Positions 13,330 to 25,867 of a DNA stretch of 64,000 nucleotides are shown here, one piece after another. A program made the translations under genes and the position numbers. Origin of the DNA: Trachelipus rathkii. Lineage: Eukaryota; Arthropoda; Malacostraca; Isopoda; Trachelipodidae. The stretch is taken from contig JABUQX010021282.1 of NCBI GenBank assembly GCA_015478945.1, forward strand, positions 1 to 64,000, read 5' to 3'. The notes beneath the pieces are model-generated. The model searched no databases. It saw only the letters and a list, made by a program, of their open reading frames with translations, and was not told where the DNA came from. Each line of letters opens with the position of its first letter. Positions within the stretch are counted from its first letter, which is position 1.

Positions 13330-14030
13330 TCAGTAGAAAACTTTTGCAAGTATGTTGACGTCAAGCCCGCGTGAGTCGACTCGCGCTGAATTCGTGAAGC
13401 GATTGAGTCACTATTCGCAACATGCGGTGGTTCAATCCCAGAGAAGGCAGTAAATTCTTTACCTTAACATTAAATGTTCTTTCTTTATTTACATCTTATA
13501 TAATTGCGATTAATATGCAATATTTTGCCTTCTCCGAGATTAAACCACGGCGTGTTGCGAAATGAGGACAATATGCTCGATGCTTTACTCAACTTTACTT
13601 GGACTTAACTTTTTTGGGTTGGGGGAGTAGTAGGAAAAGCACGGCGTAGATCCCAGCGATTTCTCGAATACGGTGTAATCCCAGAGAAGCAAGTAAATTC
13701 TTTGCCATGTTTGGTTTTTTCTTTTTCAAATTAAATATTCTTTCTTTTTTACATCTTATATAATTTGCGATTAATATGCAATATTGTAACATCTACAATA
13801 TAAAGAACAGAGGATAGGACACGGGCTCTGGAACACCTCGTGGTCGCCTTGGAAGGGAGCCTTGGTTGCTTTAAAACTGTTCTGAACCCAAAACTTTTTT
13901 GTGGCTTAGGGAATACTCAAAGTGGTAAAAGCACCGATATAATATTGTCCTCTATTCGCAATCAGTCGGTGGTTCAACGTCCAGAGACAGCATGATTTAT
14001 TCTTTATCTTTCCATTAATGTTCATTCTTA
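13330..14030. repeat. Cluster of four tRNA-like SINE fragments in mixed orientation
   Basis: Three forward copies (about 13,375-13,525, 13,660-13,790 and 13,900-14,030) and one reverse copy (about 13,520-13,600) share the same sequence. Each has a B-box-like word (GGTGGTTCAATCCCAGAG and variants) followed by an A/T-rich tail with TTCTTTACCTT or TTCTTTATC and ATTAATGTTC-type words. The copy near 13,915 has an A-box-like CTCAAAGTGGTAAAAGC. Forward and reverse copies meet near 13,520. They are SINE remnants rather than tRNA genes, because no acceptor stem closes. Confidence 0.5.
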
Positions 14031-14185
14031 TATATATATATATATATATTATATAATATATATATATATATATATTATATATATAATATATAATATATAC
14101 ATATACTAATATATATATATTAATACTATAATATATATATAATATATATATATATATAGTTATAATACTATATATATAATATAGA
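14031..14185. repeat. (TA)n microsatellite
   Basis: This is an impure TA tract that runs into a short GA-rich tail. Confidence 0.9.
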
Positions 14186-14439
14186 GAGAGAGAGGAGAGA
14201 GAGAATTGGAGGAAAGAATAGCTCACCGAAAGAAAGAGGAGATTATCACAACATAATTTGGGTATTTATGAAAGTGTTAGAGTACATCCCCAAGGCACTG
14301 AAAGGCTAATGGTTTACACTCTTTTTGCGCGTCATATCAAAATTCTTACATAGAAATTGGCTCTCATTTATCATATAAAAAAAAAATTACAGATATTGTG
14401 AGTAAGTAAATAAAAATGACAACCACACCAATAGCTTTG

Positions 14440-14580
14440 GAGGAGCCAAGAGGTGCGGCTTTCAAAATAGCCTTTCATTAGCCCCTCTTCTCAATCCACA
14501 TGGGAGTTGATAGCCTTCGGTAGTGGGACTGGTACCGTCACGTAATTCTGACCTGTTCTGATGCACGGTCTTCTTTCTTC
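14440..14580 (+). repeat. Dispersed repeat related to 7,245-7,415
   Basis: This is the counterpart of the repeat at 7,245, with the ordered words GCCAAGAGGTGCGG, AATAGCCT, CACATGGGAG, GGTAGTGGGACTGG and GTAATTCTGACCT. Its family is unknown. It lies just upstream of the LINE remnant, but no link to it can be shown. Confidence 0.35.
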
Positions 14581-14654
14581 ATAAATTTGTATTACAACCT
14601 TAATATCGGCGTCTTTTAAATAAAATAACTCCTCTGTAATATTATAACCCATTC

Positions 14655-15400
14655 CCCCACTATAACACATCTTATTTTAGCCCAGTCTCGGGCATTTTTG
14701 CGTTCTAGGAGCAAACACTCTTTTGCTTCCTCTTACTTTCTTTTCCCTGATTATTAAGCCAAAGGCGGTTGCTGTGCTTATGTGCGCAATGATGTTTTTT
14801 TCTCGTGTCTCTGATTTGAAGTTTCCCGAAATTTCTACCCTATAACTCAATCTATCTTTTCAAAGTACTATTAAGTTTACCTGTTCAGTATATATTTTTC
14901 TTTACTCAATGATAATCCTAAATTCTTTGACTGCTTAAACTCTAAATTAAAACACATTCTCTTTTGTTCACATTTCCTTAAAATCATCCTTTTTGGTAAT
15001 TTCAATGTTCAGAACTGCCAATGGGTTTCCACTAATTTTTATACAGCTTGAGAACTTGCAAATCACTTTTCCATCAAGAATGGCCTTGATCAGTTGACGC
15101 TGCTCCTTATTCGCATTCCTGATCGTCTTTGAAATGAATCCAACAATCCGGAGCTTTCCCTAATATTTAATTCATCTCTTTATTCTGTTAAACTCTTTCC
15201 CCTTCTGGGATTCTCCGATCGCCTTTTTATCTCCGTATACTGTTCTACCTCTTTACGTCTTCCGCAGAAAGGACCACATAATTCGATTAATCATTTCTGG
15301 CACTTTGGTACCGTAAAACGGTTGGACTTCCACTCGGTAATCTTTGATTTCCAATGGAATGACAACTATTTCCATAAAAGAGATCCCTCGCATATATATA
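14655..15400 (+). pseudogene. Decayed LINE endonuclease (jockey-like clade)
   Basis: Translated in shifting + frames, this stretch gives an ordered series typical of the endonuclease/exonuclease/phosphatase domain of jockey-like LINEs. First comes KGGCCAYVRNDVFFSR with FPEISTL, near 14,760-14,850. Then FGNFNV, matching the catalytic GDFNVH motif, near 14,995. Then FPLLGFSDRLFISV, matching the PLGxSDHxxIS motif, near 15,195-15,235. Then WHFGTVKRLDF followed by FQWNDNYFHKRDPS, near 15,300-15,390. The last part matches the linker that in the LINE at 55-58 kb reads WGALRC... WKDCFSSGD. The catalytic D of GDFN is N here and the H of SDH is R, so the enzyme is dead. At least four frameshifts and stops interrupt it. 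No reverse transcriptase follows. It is a different and older copy than the LINE at 55 kb. Confidence 0.6.
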
Positions 15401-15519
15401 GGATATGGCAGTACTTAGATAAACCGAGAAGGACATATTTTAAATACTCTCTCTCTCTCTCTGGAATATATATTTTATATCAATTATTTACTTTGCTCAC
15501 CAATCAACGTTATATCTAA

Positions 15520-17525
15520 ACAAACCATACGGTTTTATAATCACTGCATCGTTTCATCACTTGATATAATTATTTTGGCCATTACTATTTTATTTATTAT
15601 CTTCAGGGCTTCTTCATTTTTTCGAAAGAATGATACAATTTTGAGGAAGAGTTTTTATCAAAAAATTCAATATAAATGAAGGATTATATATTTAATTTAA
15701 TTCACTATACTCTATTTCACCTAACTAAATTTAGCTCACATATAAAGTCCTCATGTTGATCAAGGTGTTACTTCATATTATCTGCACACATCACAAATCG
15801 TGAGGTTAATATATATCTTTGAGAGCAAATGTACAGCACGTAGTCATTTATTTTCATTCGTGTGGGTTGGATGCAATTTCCATTTTATACAGTCGGCACA
15901 ACAATAGGTTAGCTTGCTCACCCATTTAGTTTAGAAAGATTTTATGAATTGTTCTTTGGATGTTAAAGGTTGCCCAGAATTAGATTAGTTCATGGGATTC
16001 CACAAGTATGCTTGCAAAGGAACAACGATAGCCGTATGAAAATTGACTGTACCTAATGATTATAGGCTGAACACGAGAACAGTCAGATATAACGGAGATA
16101 TGCCTACTTCGTTTGACAAATGTGCAAGGTTCTCTTCAAATTCCAACACTATACGTTTCCACTATACAACCCAATACACTCACAATCAGTGCAATTGAAT
16201 TCGATTTCAAAAGATTTATCTTCTATATTACTTCATGTAATTATGATCACTTTTAACTACTAATTGTCACCATTCTCTCGATAGTAAATTTTATTATTAA
16301 TCTATGTGTTGTACTATTCTGTGTAAGATTAGACTTCCATTGCCGACATTATTAGGTATCTAAATTATTAAGTGTAATTCTCCAATAGATATTAATAGGT
16401 TTTGAGTATATCATATTCCGAGCAAGAAATTTCGTTACTGGAACATTTGTCTCCCACGAGGAATCGAATCTGCGTGACTTATTAATAGATTCAGGCAAAT
16501 CAAGATTTCCTGTACAACGAGGAGATGCTTGTAGACTGAGCTGTTACCGAGATTTCGAAGCTCCACTTTCGACCAACAGATTTCTTAGCAGTCTGATTTC
16601 GCGGACTTCTTGAAGCACGTTGCAGCTGGAATCGTTCACCGAGAGGGTTGATTGACCTCCTTCAGTCCGAAATATTCATGTCTTCAATTTGTGAGAGGTC
16701 AAGACAGATGCACAGTGTTGTTGACATAAATATGTGTACCTGCAGAAAGTATGAGCATTGAAGTATTGATTGTAGTTGAACTTGCCCTGAGGGACAGAGA
16801 TTTTGGGGAAATTTGGAACAGTATTATACCAGGCTCCAATGAGTTGGCGCATGGATGTATGTATTTGCCGGCAAGACGTGGATGGGTGTCTCTGGCAATG
16901 GCATAGCGTGACGTACTTCCATTTATTAAGGTTGTGCCGTGGGAGGGAGAGCACGTGCACCTGTAGCAAATATTGCTTACATTCAAAGTACAAAGGAAAA
17001 CCCTGGTGCGTACCAGGTATGAGGTCTACACTATAGCCAATAGGGGTCCCTCTCCGTTTTCAACTCATAGAAATCGGCTCTTATTAGACTACGGAAAACC
17101 GATGTGAAAAATTAAAAATTCGAAAATCAACCGAAGGTTGATAACCGAAAAAAACGCTATAAAATTATTTACAAAATAAATCCGGAAAATTAACTACAGG
17201 GATTACTCGAAAATTCGTCTGCTTTTTGCCACACGATTTTTATTAATAGGTTTAATTAGGAGACCGGAATCAGAAGGAAGAAAATTGCACTACGTTGAGG
17301 AAACAGTGGCCGGTCATACTAGGACCATTTATGACTTTGGCTCAATGCAAGGAGCTCTAAAAATCGACACTTTACACATTGAATTAGAGCACTGCGAAAT
17401 GTCCCTGTCGCGAGTTTGTGATTCGCGTTTGCTGGGCAATCCACTTGTTCTGAGACAGATTAAAACTTGTGGTTAGTATATAATGAAAAAGAGTAGTAAA
17501 AGAGAGACAAAAACATACACTGAGT
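15520..17525. other. No recognisable feature
   Basis: Overlapping open frames of 60-105 codons occur on both strands at 16,676-17,036 and 17,285-17,476, none with a recognisable motif. I see no clear repeat or RNA gene. Confidence 0.45.
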
Positions 17526-17529
17526 AATG

Positions 17530-18065
17530 CTGCTCCACATGGGCAGCACATATAGACTAATGAATTTAAAGGGTATTAAGGGACTTAGAAGATATAGATC
17601 AGTCAAGACTAAAGGGGTGGGGTTGAAGACACCACCTCACTTAAAGTGCGAGGTCATACCGAGAGTAGAAGGGAGTTGCTCAGTCAAGGAAAGAGGCTCC
17701 ACATATAGATGCCCAGAATGCGAAGCGCCGTGGCTAGCGCACAAATTTCAGTGTGTACGTCAGGGTCCCTGGAAATGAGAAAGCTGAAACGCACTATGAA
17801 CCGCACGCTCGGAGAGACGGTGTGCCAACATCTCGGTGGGACGAGAGAGCGGCGTGGAGGAGGTAGGCGTGCCAATGAATTTGAAAGCCGTCAGCATGGC
17901 GCGCATATATTCGGCGCGGGACGCGTGTGCTGCACGCACTCTTGGACTCGCATTGCTCTGCTTCGCTGCGCGCGGACCCAAGAGAGAGACGGGAAGGGGG
18001 CGTGGCACGCCCTCACGTCCCGCATGTACGATCCGGTACGAAAATGCAAACGTGTCTGTTTTCAA
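17530..18065. other. CpG-rich island
   Basis: This is a marked composition change in an AT-rich region. From about 17,815 the sequence has dense CpG (GGCGCGCATATATTCGGCGC, GACGCGTGTGCTGCACGC, CTGCGCGCGG). A CAGATTTTTGG-type transition returns to AT-rich sequence at 18,070. Open frames on both strands are long here only because stop codons are rare in GC-rich DNA. It could be an unmethylated promoter region or a transposon terminus. The word ACGATCCGG with a nearby CGAAAA also occurs in the CpG-rich core of the Polinton TIR (49,365-49,385). Confidence 0.4.
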
Positions 18066-18748
18066 CAGATTTTTGGTTCAAACCCACAATTAAATTAATG
18101 CTAAGGATGGTTTCTTTCAATTTTAGTTTAAGAAAATGAGTTGAGAGTTTATAATTAACTTGAAGTTATACAAATTTATACAATATTCTCCATTCTCCTC
18201 ATTAAAGAAAAATGTGAGAATCTCTTACTGTGTTTTTGCTTCGTCAAGAAAATTTTTCTTGTGAATAATTATTAGGAAGGATTAAATCCAAACAATTTTC
18301 CTCTGCAAAACCACAAGGTACAATTAATGGGTTTTCTATAGTGGTGACCCAAGTGTAGTCATCAATTTTAGTGTTTGTCGCTTGCCTATCTATAATCAAG
18401 ACAATGCTACAATTACTGTAAACCATATTATATAAATATGAGAAGTGTGTCTACAAAAAAAAAACACGATACGTGATGGAGCTTTTTGGTTTTCATAAAT
18501 GTAACAAGCACCTTTTGTTATACAGAATCACATATTTTCATGTAAAGGGCAGAAAAAGAGCTAAGACTTTTCATTGGATATAATATTCAGAGGTTACCCT
18601 ATATACAAAAGGTCTAATAAGGAATCCTTAAGCTTGCTCGAAACCCAAAAGAATGACATCGATGTTGAACCACTTCTAGAATGCATTTAATAGCATTAAC
18701 CAAGGAGCTTGCTCGTAGTGACAAAAAAAAAAAAAGATTCACAGAAGG

Positions 18749-19360
18749 TGAAGGCGTTATTTCTTCTTCTTCCTCCACTTCAAAAGTTGTTGTATTGATA
18801 TACTCCTGAAGTCTCTCTCTCGTAGGTATATTAAAACTACTTTTTGGATTGAATCGAAAATTTTATTGAACATTGTTTTAATATATACAAATCATTCGCT
18901 GACCTGGTTGCAATGCATTATTAATTTTTTACTATACATTGATTTTTGAAATATATAAGTTTATCTCTTAGCAAATCATATAGGAGTTGAGCCTCTACGA
19001 AAATACATTTCAAAAACAGCGCCAAGACATAGAAAAGGCGGAAAGATCAGAGATTATATCTGTTTACAAATCGCACTAAAATACAAGCTAATGAGATACA
19101 AAATATGGTACAAAACGATATTTCAATGGAAATTTTATTTTTAACAACATTTTGCAATGAAATATACCTTAATAATAAGTTAAAACAAAATGTATTTTGT
19201 TCCAAAATAATATTGATAAGAAAATACCAATCCGAATTAGTTTTCTTTAAATTGTCATATTTTAACAGAAAATGTAATCTAGGTTTAACTTCACTATTTC
19301 ACACTTAAATTTGTCTTTGGGTAAAATATATAATATATATTTAATAAGAGTACTATATAA
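18749..19360 (-). repeat. LTR, downstream copy of an LTR retroelement
   Basis: About 600 bp is repeated in direct orientation at 20,870-21,480. Both copies begin (+ strand) TGAAGGCGTTATTTCTTC, pass through a CTCTCTCTCGTAG stretch, TTTTGGATTGA, AATATATACAAATC and GATCAGAGATTATAT, and share CACTTAAATTT.TCTTTGGGTA near the far end. Differences are scattered substitutions and small indels. The outer edge starts TG (+), i.e. ends CA on the coding (-) strand. The inner edge is blurred by AT-rich sequence. Confidence 0.65.
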
Positions 19361-19554
19361 TACTTCGCGCCCGAAATGCGGTGCTCTTAAATACTAAATT
19401 AAATTTAATATACTAAAATCACTGAATTAAGCACAAAATAATATTTAAATAGAATCACTTTGAAAAATAATTATTATTAAGTTTAAACACGGAAATGCAC
19501 TTTTATTCCTGTGACTCAGTAGATGAAGTGGTCTTTATTGAAATCGAATCATCA

Positions 19555-19725
19555 TCCAATTGAGGAACCATCTACAAAGATGAATTACCAGTTGGCTGGG
19601 AAATCATCGGCGAAGTCGAATTACCCAGCTGATTGAGGGATCATCTGCAAAGGCCAATAACAAGCCGGTCGAGGAATCATGTGCGAAGTCGAATTACTAG
19701 CCGGTAGAGGAAACTCGTCAGAAAT
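19555..19725 (-). repeat. 36-bp minisatellite inside the LTR element
   Basis: About five diverged units of about 36 bp (12 codons) run here, each with a GAGG.A.TCAT word followed by GCGAAGTCGAATTA or a variant and then CCAG(T/C) or TAGCC. The unit is a multiple of three, so it could sit inside a coding frame. Confidence 0.55.
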
Positions 19726-20129
19726 GTAGCAAGATTGATTTTTTGATTTCTCTGATGCGATTTTGAAGGAAATATGAATCAATAAGAAGAATACAGCTTG
19801 AATGAAGATAATACAGTGGCAGTGTTTTGAGGTCCTCAATTGTAGTAAACATATCACTATATTGAAATTGTTTCTTCTCCATTCTTCCAAGATAACCAAT
19901 ATAATAATCTAGTAGCAGTGACATTTGTTCCCCCATTGTAATGTACGTGCTACCAAATATATATATACTGATGGTGATTCACATCTTCAGGCTATCCATC
20001 CATATATAGTAGGAGTGATATGAGGTGCCAATTTACGTAGACGTAATACCATACATGGATGAATTTTTCTTCTATTTTAGCCAGACTTAAAGATACAAAA
20101 ATGGGAGCTCATCTGAATTTATCTGTGAG

Positions 20130-20525
20130 TCCTTCCGTAAAGAGAGTAGTTAGTAGCCATAGTGTCAACGGAAATAGTCACGTTAAACTAAGGCTGGTAG
20201 ACCTTGGTATTAACTGAGTGACTAATATTCCTGTCTCTATCGATCTGCATGTTGCTTGAAGGCAATCGTTATCTTGAAATTGGTATTAGAGTCGACGAAA
20301 ATAGTCACGTTAAACAGAGGCTAAGACGTCTATGATTAACGGTGTAATCTGTTCTCGTCTTAGCCAGTCTGGTGTTGCTTGAAGATTTTCGTTACTGGGA
20401 CGTCTTGAACTTGATATACAATAACGACGGAATCAGCCATGCTAAACGGAAGCTTGTAGGCCCGAGTATTAATAGTGAGACTGATGGTCGCGTTATTACT
20501 GGTCTGACTGTTGCTGGATGACTCT
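20130..20525 (-). repeat. About 130-bp tandem repeat in the gag-like region
   Basis: Three diverged units occur. Shared words are A.TAGTCACGTTAAAC..AGGCT, GTATTAAC or GATTAACGG, a CTG.TCT segment, then TGTTGCTTGAAG, with the next unit starting near ACGAAAATAG or ACGACGGAATCAG. Unit length is close to 43 codons. The third unit encodes the N-terminal part of the gag-like open frame. Confidence 0.5.
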
Positions 20526-20842
20526 TCTTCGGACCAGTCTTCTGCCGAAAATTGTTGATGGTCGACGTCGGTAGGCATCTTTTGAGAGGGAGGTCTCGAA
20601 GGTGATGGTCAATCTTGTGCTAAGGGCTGCTGCTGTAGTTCGTCGTCAGAAAGCTTTAGAGAGAGTTTCTTTTTCTTCAAGTCTTGAGAAAGTAGTCTCC
20701 TGCTTGTCTCACCGTAGGAGAGAGACCTCTGTTTGCGTCACCGTAGGAGAGAGACCTCTGCTTGCGAGGAACGTCTACTTGCGTGGGAACGTCTGCTTGC
20801 GAGGAACTGCTGTTGGAGCAGAACTGCAGTTATAGAGGGTGT

Positions 20843-20869
20843 TTGACTTCCGGGGTCACCAATACAAAG
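20843..20869 (-). other. Primer-binding-site-like junction of the LTR element
   Basis: On the - strand the LTR end (...CTTCA) is followed after a few bases by TTGGTGACCCCGGAAGTC. The TGGTGACCCC word is the typical start of the primer-binding region in many Ty3/gypsy-type elements. This fixes the element's orientation as - and makes 20,870-21,480 the 5' LTR. Confidence 0.55.
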
Positions 20870-21459
20870 TGAAGGCGTTATTTCTTCTTCTTCTTCCTCC
20901 ACTTCATAAGTTGTAGTTGATGTACTCTTGAAGTCTCTCTCTCTCTCTCGTAGATATATTATTACTGTTTTTTGGATTGAGTCGAATATTTTTCGGAACA
21001 TTATGTTTTAATATATACAAATCTTTCGCTGACCTCTCGGCAATGCATTATGATTTTTTGAGATATATAAGTTTATCTCATCGCAAACCATATCTGGGGA
21101 AACAGTCTACGAAATTACATTTCAAAAATAGCGCCAAAATATAGAAAAGGGGGGAAGATCAGAGATTATATGTGTTTACAAATCTCACTAAAATACAAGT
21201 TAATAAGATACAAAACATGATACAAAATGTCATTACAATAGAAATTTCATTATTTAATAACATATTGCAATGATAAGTGCATTAAATAAAAGTTTAATCA
21301 AAATGTATTTTGTTCCGAAATAATATCGTTAAAAAATGCCAATCCAAATTCGTTTTCTTTAAATTCTCATATTTTACAGAAAATGCAATCTAGGTTTAAC
21401 TTCACTATTTCACACTTAAATTTATCTTTGGGTACAATATAAAATATAAATAATAAGAA

Positions 21460-21480
<21 letters not shown>
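20870..21480 (-). repeat. LTR, upstream (5') copy
   Basis: This is the direct-repeat partner of 18,749-19,360. It lies next to the PBS-like site, and its far end runs into a (TA)n tract. An inverted copy of this LTR alone is present at the other end of the palindrome (41,690-42,246). Confidence 0.65.
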
Positions 21481-21509
<29 letters not shown>

Positions 21510-21600
21510 TTATATATATTAATTATATAATATATAATATATATAATATATATATATATTAACTATACTATATATAATCATAGTATTATATATATATATG
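21463..21600. repeat. (TA)n microsatellite
   Basis: This is an impure TA tract at the outer edge of the 5' LTR. The equivalent tract in the other arm (41,535-41,672) is nearly pure. Confidence 0.9.
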
Positions 21601-22004
21601 GTGAATTTTGCAGAATTCGGGGGAGAAATCTGCAGCTTACTTTTCAAAGATCTTTATTTAATTAAAAGTTTGATAAATTTATGCATATCCAAAAAATGTC
21701 AGTATATATATATATATAGACTAAAAGTGATAGAAAAGTGGGGTCCGTCACATATATATAGAGATATAAATACATGTATATAAGAGTTGCTACACCGGTA
21801 AAATATATCATCATACATTATATATAGCGACAATTTTATAGATACTTTTTTTTTCTATGGTGTCAACACATGAATATATACCGGTTGTGACAACTAGCGA
21901 GAGTGTTCCCCTTTATCAGTACTCTCGGCATTCCTATTTTAAGGTTTGTCGCAATATAGTGTGTGAGCACACTTGTTATAGAGTGAGAGTATAGATACAT
22001 TAAT

Positions 22005-22041
22005 AATATTTATAATAATAATAATAATAATAATAATTAAT

Positions 22042-22093
<52 letters not shown>

Positions 22094-22132
22094 TAATAAT
22101 AATAATAATTAATTAATAATAATAATAATAGA
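22005..22132. repeat. (AAT)n microsatellite
   Basis: This trinucleotide tract has a few AATT interruptions. Its partner is (ATT)n at 41,080-41,215. Confidence 0.9.
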
Positions 22133-24678
22133 TTTTAACATAAACAAATATCTCATAGAACATACCTTGCCTAAAATCTTGAAAGCTGGTTTTTCGGTTT
22201 AGAATCGATGTAAATAATATTAATGGCGAAATTTGCTGCTTGATGCTTGGAGCACAAATATTGTATGTTAGGTCTTGATGTTTGATAACGCAACACGCAT
22301 ATTTTCCTCAGAGACCCTCTCGCGCCAGCACTCTGCTATGGCTTCTCTCTTTAATGTTGTGACCATTGCAGAAAGCTTGCTTCACAAAAGTATGATGTTG
22401 AAAATGGCAAAAGGGAACTTGTGGCTTTTTCTACTAGGTTTGGATACTCCTTTTGTATGCTAAGCCCAAAAAAGCGAGCCGCTGAAAGGGTCAGTCTTAC
22501 TCAAGTTTATCGATAATTTTTCATGTGACAGACATCAGCGCAGAGATTAAAAATTCGTTCTCTTTCCAGTAGCCTGTCCAATCTATGTTCCCTTCACCGA
22601 TTGTCATAGTGTAATTGGACTCTCTCTCTCTTAATAAGAGAGAACGGAATTATATATACCTCGCATACTGTCGTCATATTAGTTGCTATCAGGATAATCT
22701 ACAGATAGAGAGAGGTTCTCTATGGCTCTTCTTCCTCGCAATATACAGTGTCCGAGATATATATAACAACGGCGATAGAAATGTGTGGAAAATATCTTCA
22801 CATTGCGATCGACTTGCCAACGATATCTATATCTCATTGTATATCTTCATTTCATCTGTTGAAGAAACCTCATTGATTTCTTGTCGTCCCTGCAAAAAGC
22901 ATAGGACTCTCAAACCTATTTCGTCCTACCCGCCCACTTTGGAAAATCGAATGTATTTTTTCAACGCCCCAACTTTTTTCTTACTTACCAAACTTAAAAA
23001 CCTCAAATTGTCATATATTATATATATACTATATATATATATATATATAATATATATATATATATATAATATATTATATTATATATATATATATATATAC
23101 ATATTATATATATATTATTAATATATATTTATATATTATTAAATAAATATGAACTAAGATTACTAATAAATAACTTCAACACCCCCATTTTTTTCTAGGC
23201 CACCTACCGCCTTCCTCTAGGCTCTCCAGCGCCCAACAAGGGGGCGTTATCGCCCACTTTGAGAAACACTGCAATATAAGTATTTAATTTTTATTTAGTT
23301 TTTCAAAATATATCTGACAGATATGAAAGCTGTAAACACCCAATCATCATTTTGCAGCAACCTAGAAAATGCATCATGTTCTCTTTCTCAAAAAGACTTT
23401 TAGTTCTTCTTTGAAGTGTGAGAACGCTGTTCAGTACTTCTACCACGAGATAACCATCTTACTTCTGTATGCAATAATAATGAGATATGGTGCACCCATT
23501 TCACAACATATTTTTTCAAAAGAGTCTACACTTCAAAGGTCGCGATTTAATGTAATTTATCATCTTCACAACCTGATTTATAACTCCCCAAAATTTTCCC
23601 TACTAGTGCTTCTCTGTGCAGAAGCAAGTGAGTTATTATCCAATGATCCATTTTCCGTAAAGCTCGCGCCAGTAAATCCTTTATTACTTGCCTGTCATTT
23701 ATTGGTGCACTAACAGTACATATTCCATAACAGTCGTTCCATGAAAGGACCATGGTTTTTGAGATAGGAAGAGACGGAAGCGAAAATATTGGCGCCGGTA
23801 CTAGTTGTTTCCAATTCTTTGCAAAGCAAAAACTGCTCCACGATATATTTACCGTCAATAAATCTACAGAATCCAAGTAGCTGATTTTTGGCAGTAATAT
23901 CAGTAATCTCATCTATTTGTAAACAAATTTATGGTGAGTTTTTATTTTATCTATGACTTGTTCATTTAATATTTAATGACATTTCAGATATTCTACGGCT
24001 AATAGTATTTGAGAGAGGAATCTTTGAAATTTGATCTCCCCCATCTTGCCCAAGTATAGGTTTTCAACGATATTTTACCACGGCCGGATAATGATATTCC
24101 TCCGAGTTGCATGAGGTTTCAACTTTCTTGGCGAGCCAGTTCGGCAACTTTTAAATGAAGCTTCGAGAACAAACGTCACTTATGCGTAAATCTCTTCAAC
24201 GCTTCTATTACCAATTTTCCTTTGATTTTCTTAATAGCCTTGAATAATATGGAGCCGGGTTTCTGGGATACACCTGGGCTGCTTCGTAGCAAGATGTTTC
24301 TTAAGTTTGCTCTGGGGACTATGGCTTCATTGCTTAGCGTTTTCACCACACACTAAGCACAGGGAACGTGGATTATCTGCATCGTTGTTCCATAAAAATC
24401 CGTAAGGACAAATAACTCTCTAATCATGTTATTTTTCTTTAAAAGAAATTCTTTTGATGTTAGAATAATAATAATAATGTTTAAAAATTACTCTCACTAT
24501 AAAGTAGGATATGGTACAAGTTCGCTCTCCTCTAGTTTACGTTTTCTTATTACAAACTTATCCATTTCAGAATTGATCACTTATGTAACACTTCACAACC
24601 CTAGTAACATTAATTAATTATTTACTTATTGACTCAACTCTACTGATTCTACCCAAAGCACAAAGCCTTCTGTGTGCA

Positions 24679-24679
<1 letters not shown>

Positions 24680-24754
<75 letters not shown>

Positions 24755-24823
24755 TAAATACATATATTATATATATAATATATATATATATATATATTAT
24801 ATATAATATAAAATATATATATA

Positions 24824-24864
<41 letters not shown>

Positions 24865-24990
24865 TATATCATATATATATATATATATATATATATAAGA
24901 TACTTATATATTATATATATAATATATACAACTTATATAAATATAAGTTATATTTAATATATATATATATTATATATTATATATATATAG
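24680..24990. repeat. (TA)n microsatellite
   Basis: This is an impure TA/TAA tract inside the 5' part of the hAT copy. The partner is 38,356-38,656. Confidence 0.9.
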
Positions 24991-25559
24991 TATAACTTAC
25001 CCTTTCAGGAGAGAGGTGACAATTAAATCCCTTTTATAAGGAAAATTTTTGGGACTAAAATTAAACTAAAACGTTAATTCATTAAAATGGTTTAGAAGAG
25101 TTATAATTGAATTAAAAACACGCGGGCACCTGACAGATCTCGCGGTACAGATTAAGCTTTGCCGCGGCACACAGGTTGGAATCTCTGGGTAAATATTAGT
25201 TAGGAAAATGACAAAATTTAGGTATAATTTTTTTTAATATTTTTTTTTAACTAAAGGAATACCTCGGGGTAACCCAAAAGATGGAGGGAGTCGGGGTCTC
25301 TCGGCCTTACCAGTGGACGACGGCGGGTGGGTACTTCGTCCCTCCTCTGTCCCCCGTCGGGGCTCGAGCCCATAAAAAAGAAACCTTAGCCAGACGTAAA
25401 CATAAAGTAACACTAATTTATTTTATTTTTTTTATAAAATTTTTTATTATTATTATTACCACGATTTCTATATTCTATATCTATTTTCTAACTTCTACTT
25501 TAAATAAACTACTTTCAAAAGTCTCTTAATTATTACTTTCTAAAACTAACATTTCATTA

Positions 25560-25571
25560 TTATATATATAT

Positions 25572-25614
<43 letters not shown>

Positions 25615-25672
25615 ATATATATAATATATAGTATATATATATATATATATATATATACTATATGTGTGTGTG
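25560..25672. repeat. (TA)n-(TG)n compound microsatellite
   Basis: A TA tract is followed by a short GTGTGTGTGTGTG run. The partner in the right arm is ACACACACACAC followed by TA at 37,743-37,870. Confidence 0.9.
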
Positions 25673-25867
25673 TGTACATTGTTGATCTCTTTAATATTAT
25701 AAGAGACAATCAAAGCAATCACAGTTCTCATATGAATTAATTAAAAAGTTGGTAATTAAAAAGTAGTCTTTTGACATCTTTTATTAAAATCACTCTCTAT
25801 TAAGATCTATCAAACAAACAGGATAATTTCTTTCTTTTATACAATCAATGGTTATATTTAAATATTA

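Larger units (their letters stand above)
19361..20842 (-). pseudogene. Internal region of the LTR element: gag-like remnant, no pol
   Basis: Read on the - strand from the PBS, the first good open frame starts at 20,578 (MPTDVDHQQFSAEDWSEEES, 72 codons) and a second lies at 19,936-19,718. Neither has a zinc knuckle, protease, RT or integrase motif. The interior is only about 1.5 kb, so the element is internally deleted or a non-autonomous TRIM/LARD-like form. Two in-frame-length tandem repeats (19,555-19,725 and 20,130-20,525) fill much of it. It could encode a structural gag-like protein rich in S, N and T; this is inference from position only. Confidence 0.45.
21930..25187 (-). mobile_element. 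hAT transposon, ZBED type, left-arm copy
   Basis: This is the inverted counterpart of the element at 38,179-41,288. The 5' terminal repeat is clear on the - strand: CAGAGATTCCAACCTGTGTG starts at 25,187 and is followed by CCGCGGCA. The other terminus is too altered to place exactly. Transposase fragments are readable on - around 24,600-24,080 (BED region), 23,912-23,547 and 22,480-22,200, but frames shift repeatedly. A (TA)n tract at 23,015-23,130 interrupts the gene at the same place as in the other copy. Confidence 0.65.

Noticed and set aside
16676..17036. Overlapping frames of 77-105 codons on both strands
   Set aside because: No domain, and the frames compete with one another. Kept as unannotated sequence.
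17709..18098. 129-codon frame and overlapping frames in the CpG-rich island
   Set aside because: Long frames on both strands at once are expected in GC-rich DNA with few stops. No motif or homology is recognisable.
22615..23121. 168-codon frame on the + strand
   Set aside because: It is opposite to the hAT transposase gene and ends in translated (TA)n. The equivalent frame in the other arm is also antisense.
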